Below, one piece after another: positions 1 through 8,691 of a stretch of 64,000 nt of DNA. The stretch's first letter is position 1. The number at the start of each line of letters is the position of its first letter. Source of the DNA: Streptomyces hygroscopicus (GTDB taxonomy: Bacteria > Actinomycetota > Actinomycetes > Streptomycetales > Streptomycetaceae); contig CP018627.1 in assembly GCA_002021875.1 (NCBI GenBank), positions 10,416,001 through 10,480,000 of the forward strand, given 5' to 3'. The translations under genes and the position numbers were made by a program. The notes below the pieces were generated by a model. That model was given only the letters and a program-made list of their open reading frames with translations. It was not told where the DNA came from and searched no databases.

Positions 1-555
1 CACCGGGGGGATCGTGGAGTGCTGCTCGGTCCAGCCGGTGGCGGCCACCACCTCGCGCGCGATGTCCGCGACAGCCCGCCCGTCCGTCGCCACCCGCACT
101 GCGTCCGCAGAGGTCTGCTGGTCCAGCAACCGCGCCTTACGGGTACTGCTCTCCCATTCCGTCTCCAGCTCCGAGCCGATTTCCCGGCGCTCCAGCCGTT
201 CCCGCGTGGTCGTGTCGGTGGCCGTGAGAAGCACCCGCACGATCCGCACCCCGCTGCCCATGGCCCGCTCGAACATGCCGGTCGTCTCGGGCACCACGCT
301 CAGTGTGTTCGTATAGATCAGACGCCGGTAGCCGCGGCGTGCGTAGTTCGTCCACACCGCAATCAGATTGCTTTCAGTGATCTCCGCACGGCGCGGATCT
401 CCTTCCGGAGCTGGATGCACCTGTCCCATGAAGTCACCGTCGATGACCGCGTGAGGGACCGCCGCGCCTCGCAGCAACGCCGAAACCTCCCACCCCACCG
501 TCGTCTTGCCGACCCCGGCCCGCCCTCCGATGAGGAGCACTTCCGCGTGATCCAT
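1..555 (-). CDS. P-loop NTPase / kinase-like protein, 3' end cut by window edge
   Basis: Reading leftward from ATG at 555, 185 codons run without a stop to the window edge, so the C-terminus is missing. A Walker A motif (GGRAGVGKTT) lies at about residues 10-19, right after the first beta strand, followed by an IDGDF segment resembling the acceptor or base-binding strand of small-molecule kinases. Later parts contain an LLTATDTTTRERLERRE-like lid region. This is the fold of shikimate- or adenylylsulfate-type kinases and of zeta-toxin-like kinases; the substrate cannot be told. It is likely cytosolic. It is divergent from the P5C dehydrogenase scrap. Confidence 0.75.
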   Translation of the reverse strand, partial: MDHAEVLLIGGRAGVGKTTVGWEVSALLRGAAVPHAVIDGDFMGQVHPAPEGDPRRAEITESNLIAVWTNYARRGYRRLIYTNTLSVVPETTGMFERAMGSGVRIVRVLLTATDTTTRERLERREIGSELETEWESSTRKARLLDQQTSADAVRVATDGRAVADIAREVVAATGWTEQHSTIPPV

Positions 556-636
556 GTACGCAGCCTGGCAGCCCACCTCCGTCTCACGCGATCGAATATC
601 GAAGTGCCCCGCAGAAGCGGGCGGTCAGGCCACGAC

Positions 637-963
637 GACACGGACTGGGACACGGTCCTCACCCTCGCCGACCGCACCAGCCCGTACGCCCTGGCCGGTT
701 CCATCTTCACCACCGAGCGCACGGCGATCTCCCAGGCACTCAGCGTGCTGCGCGACACCGCGGGCACGACCTACGTCAACGACGAACCCACCGGGGCGCT
801 CATGGGCTGGCAGTACTTCGGCGGCGGCCGGGCGTCCGGCACCAACGACAAGACCGGCTCCCCGCTCGCCCTCCGGCGCCGGGTCAGCGGCCGCTACATC
901 AAGGAGAACATGAACCCCGACCTGGACTGGACCTATCCCTTCATGGGCACCGAGGGAAACTGA
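637..963 (+). pseudogene. C-terminal remnant of delta-1-pyrroline-5-carboxylate dehydrogenase (aldehyde dehydrogenase family)
   Basis: About 108 codons ending at the TGA at 961-963 match the last fifth of proline-catabolic P5C dehydrogenase: TSPYALAGSIF, then NDEPTGALMG, then the hallmark FGGGRASGTNDK loop and a C-terminal DWTYPFMG. Functional family members are about 540 residues. Here the NAD-binding domain and the catalytic cysteine segment are absent; upstream sequence in the same frame is unrelated and overlaps the opposite-strand kinase. I see no start or ribosome binding site, so this is read as a deletion remnant rather than a gene. Confidence 0.75.
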
Positions 964-1081
964 CCCGGAGCAGGATGAGCACCCGCGCCGCCCCCTACTT
1001 CCCCGGACCGAAGCCGTACCCCCGACACTCCTGCCACGGAACCCGATCGGCCAGGCCGGCCGGGATGGAGACGAACTCGAC

Positions 1082-1708
1082 ATGCAGTCACCGAAGAAGC
1101 CCACCGGAGAACCGGGAAACGGCTCGGCGGACACCGCACACATCATCCCGATGGCCACGCTCGAACCACAACGGTGGGCCAACGGACGGGGCTGGACCCG
1201 CGAGATCCATCGTGAGGCCGCCGCGGATTCCCCGGAGACGGTCACGTGGCGGCTGAGCCTCGCGGACATCGAGGACACCGGCCCCTTCTCACCCTTTCCG
1301 GGGGTGGAGCGCCATCTGCTGTCGGCCGCCCCCGTGCCCCTTCAGCTGTCCATCGACGGTGCCGTCCACGATCTGCGTTACACCCAGATCGTCACGTTCG
1401 ACGGGACCGCCGAAGTGGCCACGACCGCAGTTCACGGCAGGGCGCGGGCGCTCAACCTCATGGTGCGCAGCGGCATCCGCGGCAGCCTCGACCTCCTCGG
1501 GGGCGACGCGCAGCTGTCGGTCTCGGCCGCGTTCGCCACCGCTTTGGTGGTCCTCGACGGCATCGTCACGCTCGGTGGCCGACGGCTGGAGCGTTTCGAC
1601 ACCATCCTTCCTGGCGCCGAAGAGACACCACTCACTCTCCAGGACGCGACCGTGGCCCGGGTGCGCGTCGAGACGTCGGCGGCGGATGCCGCGCCCGCCC
1701 CCGCCTAG
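1082..1708 (+). CDS. HutD/Ves family cupin-type protein
   Basis: A 208-residue protein with family signatures: WANGRGWTREI at about residues 31-41, WRLSLADIEDTGPFSPFPGVER at about 55-76, and an LNLMVRSG segment near 120. HutD/Ves proteins are small bicupins linked to histidine utilisation or environmental response; their reaction is not established. The usual family motif is NGGG; here it is NGRG. A possible in-frame start at MATLEPQRW would shorten the N-terminus, which is low in conservation. The gene stands alone between the dehydrogenase scrap and a convergent cluster. Confidence 0.8.
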   Translation: MQSPKKPTGEPGNGSADTAHIIPMATLEPQRWANGRGWTREIHREAAADSPETVTWRLSLADIEDTGPFSPFPGVERHLLSAAPVPLQLSIDGAVHDLRYTQIVTFDGTAEVATTAVHGRARALNLMVRSGIRGSLDLLGGDAQLSVSAAFATALVVLDGIVTLGGRRLERFDTILPGAEETPLTLQDATVARVRVETSAADAAPAPA

Positions 1709-1795
1709 CACCGCCCGAACTCACATTCCCACCCCGCGACCCCACCCCCAGGAGCCACGCTTCCTCATGCCTCACCGAACAACCACCGTCACCGA

Positions 1796-1826
1796 GGCCC
1801 GCCTTCGCCGGATCCGGAGGCGGGCC
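1796..1826. terminator. Hairpin between convergent genes
   Basis: A perfect 9 bp stem (GGCCCGCCT / AGGCGGGCC) with a 13-base loop sits between the ends of the rightward HutD gene and the leftward SRPBCC gene. There is no T-run, as is common for actinomycete terminators. It could serve both strands. Confidence 0.55.
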
Positions 1827-1836
1827 CTCGGCCTGC

Positions 1837-2277
1837 CTATCCGTTCTCGACGAGTGCCTTGAGCCGCGGCAGCGTCTTCTCGATGCCCTCGGCGTTCATC
1901 TTGGTCCAGCGGGTGCGCACCAGCAGCCCGCCGATCGGCGAGGTGGAGAAGTCGCAGGTCTCGACAACCCGCGTCCCGCCCGGAACCTCCTGGAGCTCGT
2001 AGCGCCAGCGGTGCCTGCCAGGGTGGGCCCAGGCGATGCGGCGGTTCTCGTCGTACTCCTTGACCGTGTTGGTGATCTGATATCTGACGCCGAACAGTTT
2101 CATCGACATCCGGAACTTCGCGCCGAGGCTCAGCCGCTCCGGCCCCGAAACCGACTTCTTCACCGTTCCGGATCCGTCGAAGTCGGCGTGCCGGTGCGGA
2201 TCGGCGATCACGGCGAAGACCGCCGAGGGCGGCGCGGCGATGGTGATGCTGCGCGAGATCGTCACATCAGGCGCCAT
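1837..2277 (-). CDS. SRPBCC (START/polyketide cyclase-like) family protein
   Basis: A 146-residue protein if started at ATG 2277 (MAPDVTISRS). It opens with the typical SRPBCC strand ITIAAPPSAVFAVIADP and ends with a C-terminal helix (LVRTRWTKMNAEGIEKTLPRLKALVE), giving the full length of a single helix-grip domain. Such proteins bind hydrophobic ligands; no ligand can be inferred. The frame is open further upstream, but the start overlaps the end of the preceding fumarylacetoacetase-fold fragment by 11 bases, which favours coupled translation from 2277. It is the last gene of the leftward cluster. Confidence 0.8.
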   Translation of the reverse strand: MAPDVTISRSITIAAPPSAVFAVIADPHRHADFDGSGTVKKSVSGPERLSLGAKFRMSMKLFGVRYQITNTVKEYDENRRIAWAHPGRHRWRYELQEVPGGTRVVETCDFSTSPIGGLLVRTRWTKMNAEGIEKTLPRLKALVENG

Positions 2278-2548
2278 GGTGGTGGTCCTCTCGTTCGGTG
2301 ATGCGGGCGATGATCGCGCCCAGGTGCTGGATCTCGATGCGGACGCTGTCTCCCGGTGCCAGGTAGGGGCGGTGGCCGGACAACTCCTGGATGCAGCCGG
2401 TGCCCACGGGGCCGCTGGCGAGGATGTCACCGGCGCGCAGCGTGGTGCCGCGCGACGCGTGCGCCGGCATCTCGCCGAACGACCAGTGGATCTCGTCCCA
2501 GCTACCGCCGCCGTAATGCTCGTCGTTGACGTACCCGTCCATCCTCAT
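2267..2548 (-). pseudogene. C-terminal fragment of a fumarylacetoacetate hydrolase-family enzyme
   Basis: 93 codons matching only the end of the FAH fold: WSFGEMPAHASRGTTLRAGD then SGPVGTGCIQEL, followed by the PGD and LG segments typical of the last strands. FAH-family C-C hydrolases or isomerases are about 280 residues or more and carry metal-binding acidic residues in the missing N-terminal part, so this product should be inactive. Its ATG overlaps the stop of the SDR scrap (ATGA), so it may still be translated. Confidence 0.7.
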
Positions 2549-2763
2549 CGGGCAAGCACCTCCCGGGTGTAGTCGTAGAGTCGCTGTGCGTCGGCGGGGG
2601 AGGAGGCCCGGGGGCCAGGGGAATGTGGACCCCCTCGGTCACGGCGACGGGGTGGCCCGGGGTGCCGGAACCCGGGAAATGGCAGGATCCCCCCGACGGC
2701 GATCTCCACGGGTTTACCGCGTCCGACGCCGTCCGTGCCCCCGGTGATGACGGCCGTCTTCAC
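2545..2763 (-). pseudogene. Internally deleted short-chain dehydrogenase (SDR) remnant
   Basis: The frame starts with a perfect SDR nucleotide-binding start (MKTAVITGGTDGVGRG, the TGxxxGxG pattern) and ends with an SDR-like tail (DAQRLYDYTREVLAR). Only about 40 low-complexity, proline/arginine-rich codons lie between them instead of about 200, so the active-site YxxxK region is lost. The GTG start at 2763 overlaps the epoxide hydrolase stop by 4 bases (GTGA), as in an intact operon. Read as a deletion product. Confidence 0.65.
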
Positions 2764-3869
2764 GCGGCCACCGTCCGCGCGAACTTACGGATCTCCTCGA
2801 CGAACAGCTCCGGCTGCTCCAGAGCGGCGAAGTGGCCGCCCGCGGGGATGTCGTCGTTGAAGTAGCGCAGGTCGTGGTAGGCGCGCTCGGCCCAGATGCG
2901 CGGGGTACGCGTCAGTTCGTCCGGGAAGACGCTGACACCGACGGGAAGGTCCAGCTCGGTCAGAGTGAGCGGCTGCCGGGCGTACTCCCAGTACAGGCGG
3001 GCGGCGGAAGCACCGGTACCGGTGAACCAGTAAAGGGAGATGTGGTCGAGGATCTCGTCGGAGGTGAGAGCGTCGGGCCGGGCCCAGTCGAGGAACTTCT
3101 CGTAGATCCACGCGGCCTGCCCGGTCGGGGAGTCGGTCAGGGCGTAGCCGATGGTCTGCGGCCGGGTGCGCTGCAAGACGTGGTATCCGGAATGGACGGT
3201 GAGGAAGCGGCTGCCTTGTTCGAGTGCGGCCTTCTCCTCAGGGGTCGGGTCGTCGCCGACCGGTGGTGCGGCGAGGAACTCGGGGAAGTTGACGTGGATC
3301 GCGCGCAGGCCCGCCGGGCGCTGCGCCCCCATGCGGGTCGCGACGACACCGCCCCAGTCGCCGCCCTGGGCCAGGTAGGAGTCATAGCCCAGGCGCTGCA
3401 TGAGTACGCCGTACGCGCGGGCGATCCGGTCCGGGTCCCAGCCGGTGGAGGTGGGCTGGTCGGAAAAGCCGTAGCCGGGCATCGAGGGGATGATGAGGTG
3501 GAAGCTGTGGTCAGTCAGCGGGCCGACGGTCTTGAGGAACTCCAGGAACGAGCCCGGCCACCCGTGCAGCAGCAACAGGGGAGTGGCGTCGGGGCGTGGC
3601 GAGCGCACGTGCATGAAGTGGATGCCGAGACCGTCGATGGTGGTACGGAACTGACCCAGCTCGTTGAGCTGCCGCTCGAGCTTGCGCCAGTCGTAGCCGG
3701 TGGCCCAGTAGTCCAGGAGCTCCTCGAGCCGCTCCCGTTGCACTCCCTGGCTGCTGTCCGGCACTGTCTCCCGGCCGGCAAGGCGTACCCGGTGGAGTCG
3801 GTCCTTCAGATCCTCCAGGGCACTGTCCGGAATGTCGATGCGAAACGGAGTCACGCTGTTCGATGTCAC
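2760..3869 (-). CDS. Epoxide hydrolase (EHN plus alpha/beta hydrolase fold)
   Basis: 369 residues from the GTG at 3869. The N-terminal EHN domain (PFRIDIPDSALEDLKDRL, with WRKLERQLN) is followed by the alpha/beta hydrolase domain: LLLLHGWPGS oxyanion region, GGDWGGVVA nucleophile elbow with the catalytic Asp, and GGHFAALEQPE with the catalytic His near the C-terminus. This is the microsomal/juvenile-hormone type of epoxide hydrolase, which opens epoxides to diols through an ester intermediate. The frame is open to 3947, but residues before GTG 3869 are not family-like. Head of a leftward cluster and divergent from a LysR gene, its likely regulator. Confidence 0.88.
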   Translation of the reverse strand: MTSNSVTPFRIDIPDSALEDLKDRLHRVRLAGRETVPDSSQGVQRERLEELLDYWATGYDWRKLERQLNELGQFRTTIDGLGIHFMHVRSPRPDATPLLLLHGWPGSFLEFLKTVGPLTDHSFHLIIPSMPGYGFSDQPTSTGWDPDRIARAYGVLMQRLGYDSYLAQGGDWGGVVATRMGAQRPAGLRAIHVNFPEFLAAPPVGDDPTPEEKAALEQGSRFLTVHSGYHVLQRTRPQTIGYALTDSPTGQAAWIYEKFLDWARPDALTSDEILDHISLYWFTGTGASAARLYWEYARQPLTLTELDLPVGVSVFPDELTRTPRIWAERAYHDLRYFNDDIPAGGHFAALEQPELFVEEIRKFARTVAA

Positions 3870-3960
3870 GGTCCCTACGGTGCGACCGCACTGGGTCCCC
3901 GGTCCAATGATTGTTCCGGAAAACGTAATACGAAGCGTGCATAACACCAGCTAGAGTGGG
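3870..3960. promoter_or_regulatory. Divergent control region, epoxide hydrolase / LysR gene
   Basis: A 91 bp gap between two divergent starts, AT-richer than its surroundings (GTTCCGGAAAACGTAATACG, ATAACACCAGCTAGAG). The arrangement is the classic LysR one, where the regulator binds between its own gene and its target. No single clear -10/-35 pair stands out by eye. Confidence 0.45.
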
Positions 3961-4890
3961 GTGGTGTCCGATCCCTTCCCCGCGCCAGTGGACCTCGACC
4001 TGCGGCTGGTGCAGTGCTTCACGGTGGTCGCCGAGCACCAGCATTTCGGCCGTGCTGCCGAGGCGCTGCACACCACCCAGCCGTCGCTGAGCCGGCAGAT
4101 CCGCCGCCTCGAACAGCAAATGGGCGTCCGCCTGCTTGACCGCACCACGCACGGCACCCGGCTCAGCGAGGCAGGCGAGATCTTCCTGCCCCAGGCCAAG
4201 GGGCTGCTGCGCGCCGCGGTCGAGGCGATGGCCCGCACTCGGGCCGCGGCCCGGCCCGGCAGCGTCACCATCGGCTACACCAAGGGGCTGATCATCACTC
4301 CGGCCGTGCGCGCCCTGCGCGACCGCGATCCCGGTGCCGAGGTCCACACCCGCCTGCTCGCCTGGAACGACTCGCGCGGCGCGTTGTTGGAGCACCGCGT
4401 CGACGCGGTGGTGACGCGCCTGCCGTTCCCCACCGACCAGTTGCGCATCACCGTCCTCTACGACGAGCCGCGCGTGCTGGTCGTGCCGCGGGACCATCGT
4501 TTGGCCGGCGAGGAGTCGGTCACCCTCGACGACATCGCCGACGAGCCGATCCCCCACGTACGCCAGTCCGACCCATTGCTGAACGCCTACTGGCGGCTCG
4601 ATCCCCGGCCCGACGGGCGACCCGCGCCCGACGGCCCCCTGGTCGAAGCCCTTGAGGACAAACACGAACTCATCGCCGCCGGGCAGGCCGTGGCCATCGG
4701 GCCGCCCCTCGACTACGCGACCGGCCTGCATCCCAGCCTCACCACCATCCCGCTGCACGGGGTCGAACCCAGCCAGGTCGTGCTCGCCACTCGCACTGGC
4801 GACCGCAGCCGTCTGGTCACCGCTTTCCGCAACCACGCCGAAGCTCTGCTCACCGGAACCCACCAGGCTGGGCCGACACGAAAAACGTGA
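3961..4890 (+). CDS. LysR-family transcriptional regulator
   Basis: 309 residues, full length for the family. The N-terminal winged helix-turn-helix is clear: LRLVQCFTVVAEHQHFGRAAEALHTTQPSLSRQIRRLE at about residues 14-51, then VRLLDRTTHGTRLSEAG. The effector domain follows (VTIGYTKGL onward). GTG at 3961 or 3964 could be the start; neither has a strong ribosome binding site. Divergent from the epoxide hydrolase, which it probably controls; the inducer is unknown. Confidence 0.9.
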   Translation: MVSDPFPAPVDLDLRLVQCFTVVAEHQHFGRAAEALHTTQPSLSRQIRRLEQQMGVRLLDRTTHGTRLSEAGEIFLPQAKGLLRAAVEAMARTRAAARPGSVTIGYTKGLIITPAVRALRDRDPGAEVHTRLLAWNDSRGALLEHRVDAVVTRLPFPTDQLRITVLYDEPRVLVVPRDHRLAGEESVTLDDIADEPIPHVRQSDPLLNAYWRLDPRPDGRPAPDGPLVEALEDKHELIAAGQAVAIGPPLDYATGLHPSLTTIPLHGVEPSQVVLATRTGDRSRLVTAFRNHAEALLTGTHQAGPTRKT

Positions 4891-5071
4891 TTCGCGACGG
4901 CTCCGCCCGCTTCCTCCTGATACGTAAACGACAGCTCGGTGACCGGCCGGGTTCTCGGCGTGCTGGATGCGTTTGCCGGAGAGCGCCGTCGGCTGATCTC
5001 GCTTCCGGGCGCCGCCGTGACCCGGCGGAGTCCAGGAGTTCCATGGGGCCGCCGTGTCCCCTTACAGTCCG

Positions 5072-5554
5072 CTATCCACCCGCCGCGGCACGGCGCAGCA
5101 GTGGGGTGAGGCGGTGCGGCACCAGTTCGCGCATGGCCAGGGCCGTCGTGGTGCGCTCGATGCCGGGGATGGCGAGGATCTGTCCCGCGATTCCGTACAG
5201 GGCCTCCACGTCCGTGGCGACCACCCGTATGAGCAGATCCGTCTCGCCGCTGAGGCCGAAGACCTCCACGACCTCGTCTATGCCCGCCAGCGCTTCGGAC
5301 ACCTCGGCCAACCGGTGCTGATGGACCCGCGCGGTGACGAACGCGGTGAGGGGATGACCCAGTGCCTTCGGGGTGATCCGGCGTTCGAAGGAGTCCAGCG
5401 CGCCGCCCTGCTCCAATCTGGCCACCCGCGCCTGGACGGTGTTGCGGGACAACCCCAGCTGCTCGGCCAGGGCGACGATGGTGGCTCGTGGATCGGCGGC
5501 AAGGGCGAGCAGGATCCGCGCGTCCGTGGCGTCCACGCCTCGCTCATCGCTCAT
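5072..5554 (-). CDS. Lrp/AsnC-family transcriptional regulator
   Basis: 160 residues from ATG 5554 (a TTG three codons upstream is possible but unnecessary). The helix-turn-helix is at about residues 7-45 (DARILLALAADP, then LAEQLGLSRNTVQARVARLE). The RAM effector domain covers the rest (LTAFVTARV, GLSGETDLLIRV). This family senses amino acids or 2-oxo acids. It is divergent from the E1-type enzyme gene at 5709, which is its probable target. The 181 bases between it and the LysR gene hold no gene that I can see. Confidence 0.9.
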   Translation of the reverse strand: MSDERGVDATDARILLALAADPRATIVALAEQLGLSRNTVQARVARLEQGGALDSFERRITPKALGHPLTAFVTARVHQHRLAEVSEALAGIDEVVEVFGLSGETDLLIRVVATDVEALYGIAGQILAIPGIERTTTALAMRELVPHRLTPLLRRAAAGG

Positions 5555-5708
5555 AGTGTCCAATCGATGTCTCTCATCCGACTCGGAGTCTGAGCAGAAT
5601 GCTCAGTCCTACGGGGACATGTTGTGCACCCCAGGGATTATCTGTCTACTGGCAGAGCACAACGTCAAATTTTTGCGGAAGCAAGGTGCGGACAGTGGGG
5701 TGCGCTCT

Positions 5709-8063
5709 GTGACGGTCGTGAACTCGGAGCTGAGGTCAGTCGGCGGCGATGGCCCGGGCGTTGCCCGGGAGGCGGAGCTCGCCGTGCTCGAAGCGGTCGA
5801 ACGGCGCGTGCTGTGGCTGTCCACGGCGATCATCGATCATGCCAACCGGGTGCGGCCGAACCCCTCGGGTCTGAAGGTCGGAGGTCACCAGGCGTCCAGC
5901 GCCTCGATGACGTCGATCATGACGGCGCTGTGGTTCCACGCGCTGACCTCCGAGGACCGGGTGTCGGTCAAGCCCCATGCCTCGCCCGTGCTGCATGCGA
6001 TCAATTACCTGCTGGGTGAGCTGGACGAGTCCTACCTGACCACCCTGCGCGCCTTCGGGGGCCTGCAGAGCTACCCCAGCCGGTCCAAGGACCCCGACCC
6101 GGTCGACTACTCCACCGGATCGGTCGGCATCGGCGCCACCGCGCCCTTGTGGGGCGCCATCGCGCGGCGCTACGCGCAGGGGCATTTCGGCGGGGCCGGT
6201 ACGGGACGGCAGTACTCCCTGCTGGGCGACGCGGAACTGGACGAGGGCGCGATCTGGGAAGCGATCCAGGACCCGATGGTGCCGGGCCTGGGCGAGGTGG
6301 TGTGGGTCGTCGACCTGAACCGGCAGTCCCTGGACCGCGTGGTGCCCGGTATCGCCGCGGAGCGGCTGCGGGGCATGTTCACCGCGGCCGGCTGGCAGGT
6401 GATCAACCTCAAGTACGGGCAGCTCCTGCAGGAGTTGTTCGCGCGGCCGGGCGGCGAGGCGCTGCGCGCCCGTATCGACGCCATGGGCAACCCCGAATAC
6501 CAGCGCCTGCTGCGGTGTTCCGCCGACGAATTGCGTGAGCGCCTGCCCGGCACCGGCTCCACGGCCGGGCCGATCGCCGACCTCGTCGCGCCGCTGGACG
6601 ACGCCTCGCTGCTGGCGGCGGTGCGCAACCTGGGCGGCCATGACATCCGCGCCCTCATGGACGCGTACGACGCCGTCGACGACACCCGCCCGACCGTGAT
6701 CTTCGCGTACACGGTCAAGGGCTGCGGGCTGCCCACCGAAGGCCATCCGCAGAACCATTCCTCGCTGCTGACCGGCGACCAGATGGAGGCACTGGCCGAC
6801 CGTCTGGGGACGGACCTCGACCGCCCCTGGGCGGCCTTCGGCGACGGCTCGCCGGAAGCGGCCCTGTGCGCGGCGGCCGCCGATCGGCTGCGCCGCCCCG
6901 GACACGCGTCGCGGCGGCCCCCCGAGGTGCCCGCCGACCTGGCCCGCCCGGCACCGACCGGTACCGGCAACACCCAGCAGGCGCTCGGGCGCGTCCTGCT
7001 GGACCTCACCCGGCGGGCGCCGGAGGCGGCGGAACGGATCGTCACGGTCAGCCCCGACGTCAGTTCCAGCACCAATCTCGGTGGCTGGCTCAACAAGGTC
7101 GGGGTGTGGTCGCCGACCGAGCGCCCCAACTGGTTCGCCGACGACGCCGAGACGATCCTGCACTGGCGGGAGCGGCCCACGGGCCAGCACGTGGAGCTGG
7201 GCATAGCGGAGACCAACCTGGTCGGCCTGCTCGGTGAACTGGGTACCACCTGGAGCCGCTGGGGCCAGCCGCTGCTGCCGATCGGTGTGGTCTACGACCC
7301 CTTCGTCAACAGGGCGCTGGAGCCGTGGTCCTTCGGTATCTACGCCGGTGGCCAGTCGATCCTGGTCGGCACGCCGTCCGGCGTCACGCTCGCCCCCGAG
7401 GGCGGTGCCCACCAGTCGATCACCACTCCGTCACTCGGTATCGAGCAGCCCGGCTGTGTCACCTACGAACCCGCGTTCGCGATCGACACCGAATGGTGTC
7501 TGCTGGCCGCGCTCGGCAACCTCGGTCGGCCGGACGGGAGTTCGGCCTACCTGCGGCTGTCCACCCGGCCCGTCGACCAGTCCGCGGCCGCGGTGCCGAC
7601 CGACCCGGCCGCGCGTGAGCGCCGCCGCCGGCACGCGGTCGCCGGAGCCTATCGGCTGAGGCAGCACGAGAACCCGGTGGTGACCCTCGCCGCGATGGGC
7701 GCACTGGTCCCCGAGGCCCTGGCCGCCGCCGACCGGCTCGCCGCACTCGGCCACGGCGCCGATGTCGTGTGCGTGACCAGCCCGGATCTGCTCTTCCGCG
7801 CGCTGCAGGCCCGCCGCGGCCTGTCGGAGGACCCGACCTGGATCCTCGACCAGGTCTTCCCCGCCGAGCGGACCACGCCGCTGGTCACCGTGCTGGACGG
7901 CCACCCGCACACCCTGTCCTTCCTGGGCACGATCCAGAACACGCCCGTCACCACCCTCGGCGTGACCCGGTTCGGCCAGTCCGGTGCGATCGAGGACGTC
8001 TACCGCTACCACGGCATCGACAGCGATGGCATCGTCGCCGCGGCGCTGGACCACCTCGAGTAA
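5709..8063 (+). CDS. Single-chain E1 / transketolase-like thiamine diphosphate enzyme (AceE-like)
   Basis: 784 residues from GTG 5709; other in-frame GTGs at 5700 and 5718 are possible and no strong ribosome binding site decides. The first half has the thiamine diphosphate motif GDAELDEGAIWEA followed after about 25 residues by a VDLNRQSLD segment, as in homodimeric pyruvate dehydrogenase E1. HQASSASM near residue 60 and a pyrimidine-binding domain (TVSPDVSSSTNLGG, then ELGIAETNLVGLLGELG) also fit. It would decarboxylate a 2-oxo acid, but no E2 or E3 gene is adjacent, so the substrate is open. The divergent Lrp-type gene is the likely regulator. Confidence 0.8.
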   Translation: MTVVNSELRSVGGDGPGVAREAELAVLEAVERRVLWLSTAIIDHANRVRPNPSGLKVGGHQASSASMTSIMTALWFHALTSEDRVSVKPHASPVLHAINYLLGELDESYLTTLRAFGGLQSYPSRSKDPDPVDYSTGSVGIGATAPLWGAIARRYAQGHFGGAGTGRQYSLLGDAELDEGAIWEAIQDPMVPGLGEVVWVVDLNRQSLDRVVPGIAAERLRGMFTAAGWQVINLKYGQLLQELFARPGGEALRARIDAMGNPEYQRLLRCSADELRERLPGTGSTAGPIADLVAPLDDASLLAAVRNLGGHDIRALMDAYDAVDDTRPTVIFAYTVKGCGLPTEGHPQNHSSLLTGDQMEALADRLGTDLDRPWAAFGDGSPEAALCAAAADRLRRPGHASRRPPEVPADLARPAPTGTGNTQQALGRVLLDLTRRAPEAAERIVTVSPDVSSSTNLGGWLNKVGVWSPTERPNWFADDAETILHWRERPTGQHVELGIAETNLVGLLGELGTTWSRWGQPLLPIGVVYDPFVNRALEPWSFGIYAGGQSILVGTPSGVTLAPEGGAHQSITTPSLGIEQPGCVTYEPAFAIDTEWCLLAALGNLGRPDGSSAYLRLSTRPVDQSAAAVPTDPAARERRRRHAVAGAYRLRQHENPVVTLAAMGALVPEALAAADRLAALGHGADVVCVTSPDLLFRALQARRGLSEDPTWILDQVFPAERTTPLVTVLDGHPHTLSFLGTIQNTPVTTLGVTRFGQSGAIEDVYRYHGIDSDGIVAAALDHLE

Positions 8064-8112
8064 CGCGAGGGGGCCGGAGGCCCGGGTGCTGCGCACCTTG
8101 GAGGTGCCGCAC

Positions 8113-8152
8113 ATACGAGGGTGCCGTCCGGTGGGGGACGGCACCCTCGTAT
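8113..8152. terminator. Strong bidirectional hairpin terminator
   Basis: A perfect 17 bp stem (8113-8129 with 8136-8152) and a 6-base loop lie between the rightward E1-like gene and the leftward gene ending at 8194. No T-run follows. Placement between convergent genes supports a two-way terminator. Confidence 0.85.
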
Positions 8153-8193
8153 CCGCGGCCTTTCCAGCCGTTTCCCCGCGCCTGCGTCGGGTG

Positions 8194-8691
8194 TTATCTC
8201 GGCATCTCCGTCGATGTGCCGTTCACCGTTCCGGTGGCCCTCGTGGGGCGCTCCAGGATGCCCCGGGTGTCGGGCGGGGCCGGTTCCGGGGCGCCGGAGG
8301 TGTGCTGCGGGCCGGTGGACTCGGCGGCGCCGACGGTGCCGTTCGCGGTGCCGTTGTGCGGCTGCGCCGACCCGTTGATCTTCTCGATCGCCTGCCGGGC
8401 CTGCTCACCGGGGGAGCGGGCCGCCAGCGGCGGTGCGGGGTGGGGCGCCGTGGCCGCGGGCTGGGGCCGCTCCCGCTCGGGTTTGGCGTGGACGCCGATG
8501 GTGTGGGTCCCCTGGCGCAGCCGATGGCTGACCGCCTCGTCGAGGCTCACCGGCCGCTGCGTCTGGGCCGCCAGCCGGCCGGCCTCCTGGCCCAGCGCGG
8601 CGACCACTTCCCAGGGCAGATGGAGCACCAGGCGGACTTCGGCGTCGCCATCCGGCAGCGCCTGGATGGGAGGGATGAACCGGTCATTCAT
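8194..8691 (-). CDS. Conserved hypothetical protein with disordered C-terminus
   Basis: 165 residues from ATG 8691, chosen because GGAGG lies about 9 bases upstream on the minus strand; the longer open frame to 8793 is not family-like. The first 75 residues are compact (IQALPDGDAEVRLVLHLPWEVVAALGQEAGRLA). The rest is rich in Pro, Ala, Thr and Gly and probably disordered. I do not recognise a function. It is divergent from the transporter at 9015. Confidence 0.6.
   Translation of the reverse strand: MNDRFIPPIQALPDGDAEVRLVLHLPWEVVAALGQEAGRLAAQTQRPVSLDEAVSHRLRQGTHTIGVHAKPERERPQPAATAPHPAPPLAARSPGEQARQAIEKINGSAQPHNGTANGTVGAAESTGPQHTSGAPEPAPPDTRGILERPTRATGTVNGTSTEMPR

Noticed and set aside
5736..7412. 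A 558-codon leftward frame opposite the E1-like gene
   Set aside because: Low-complexity antisense of a well-supported enzyme gene.
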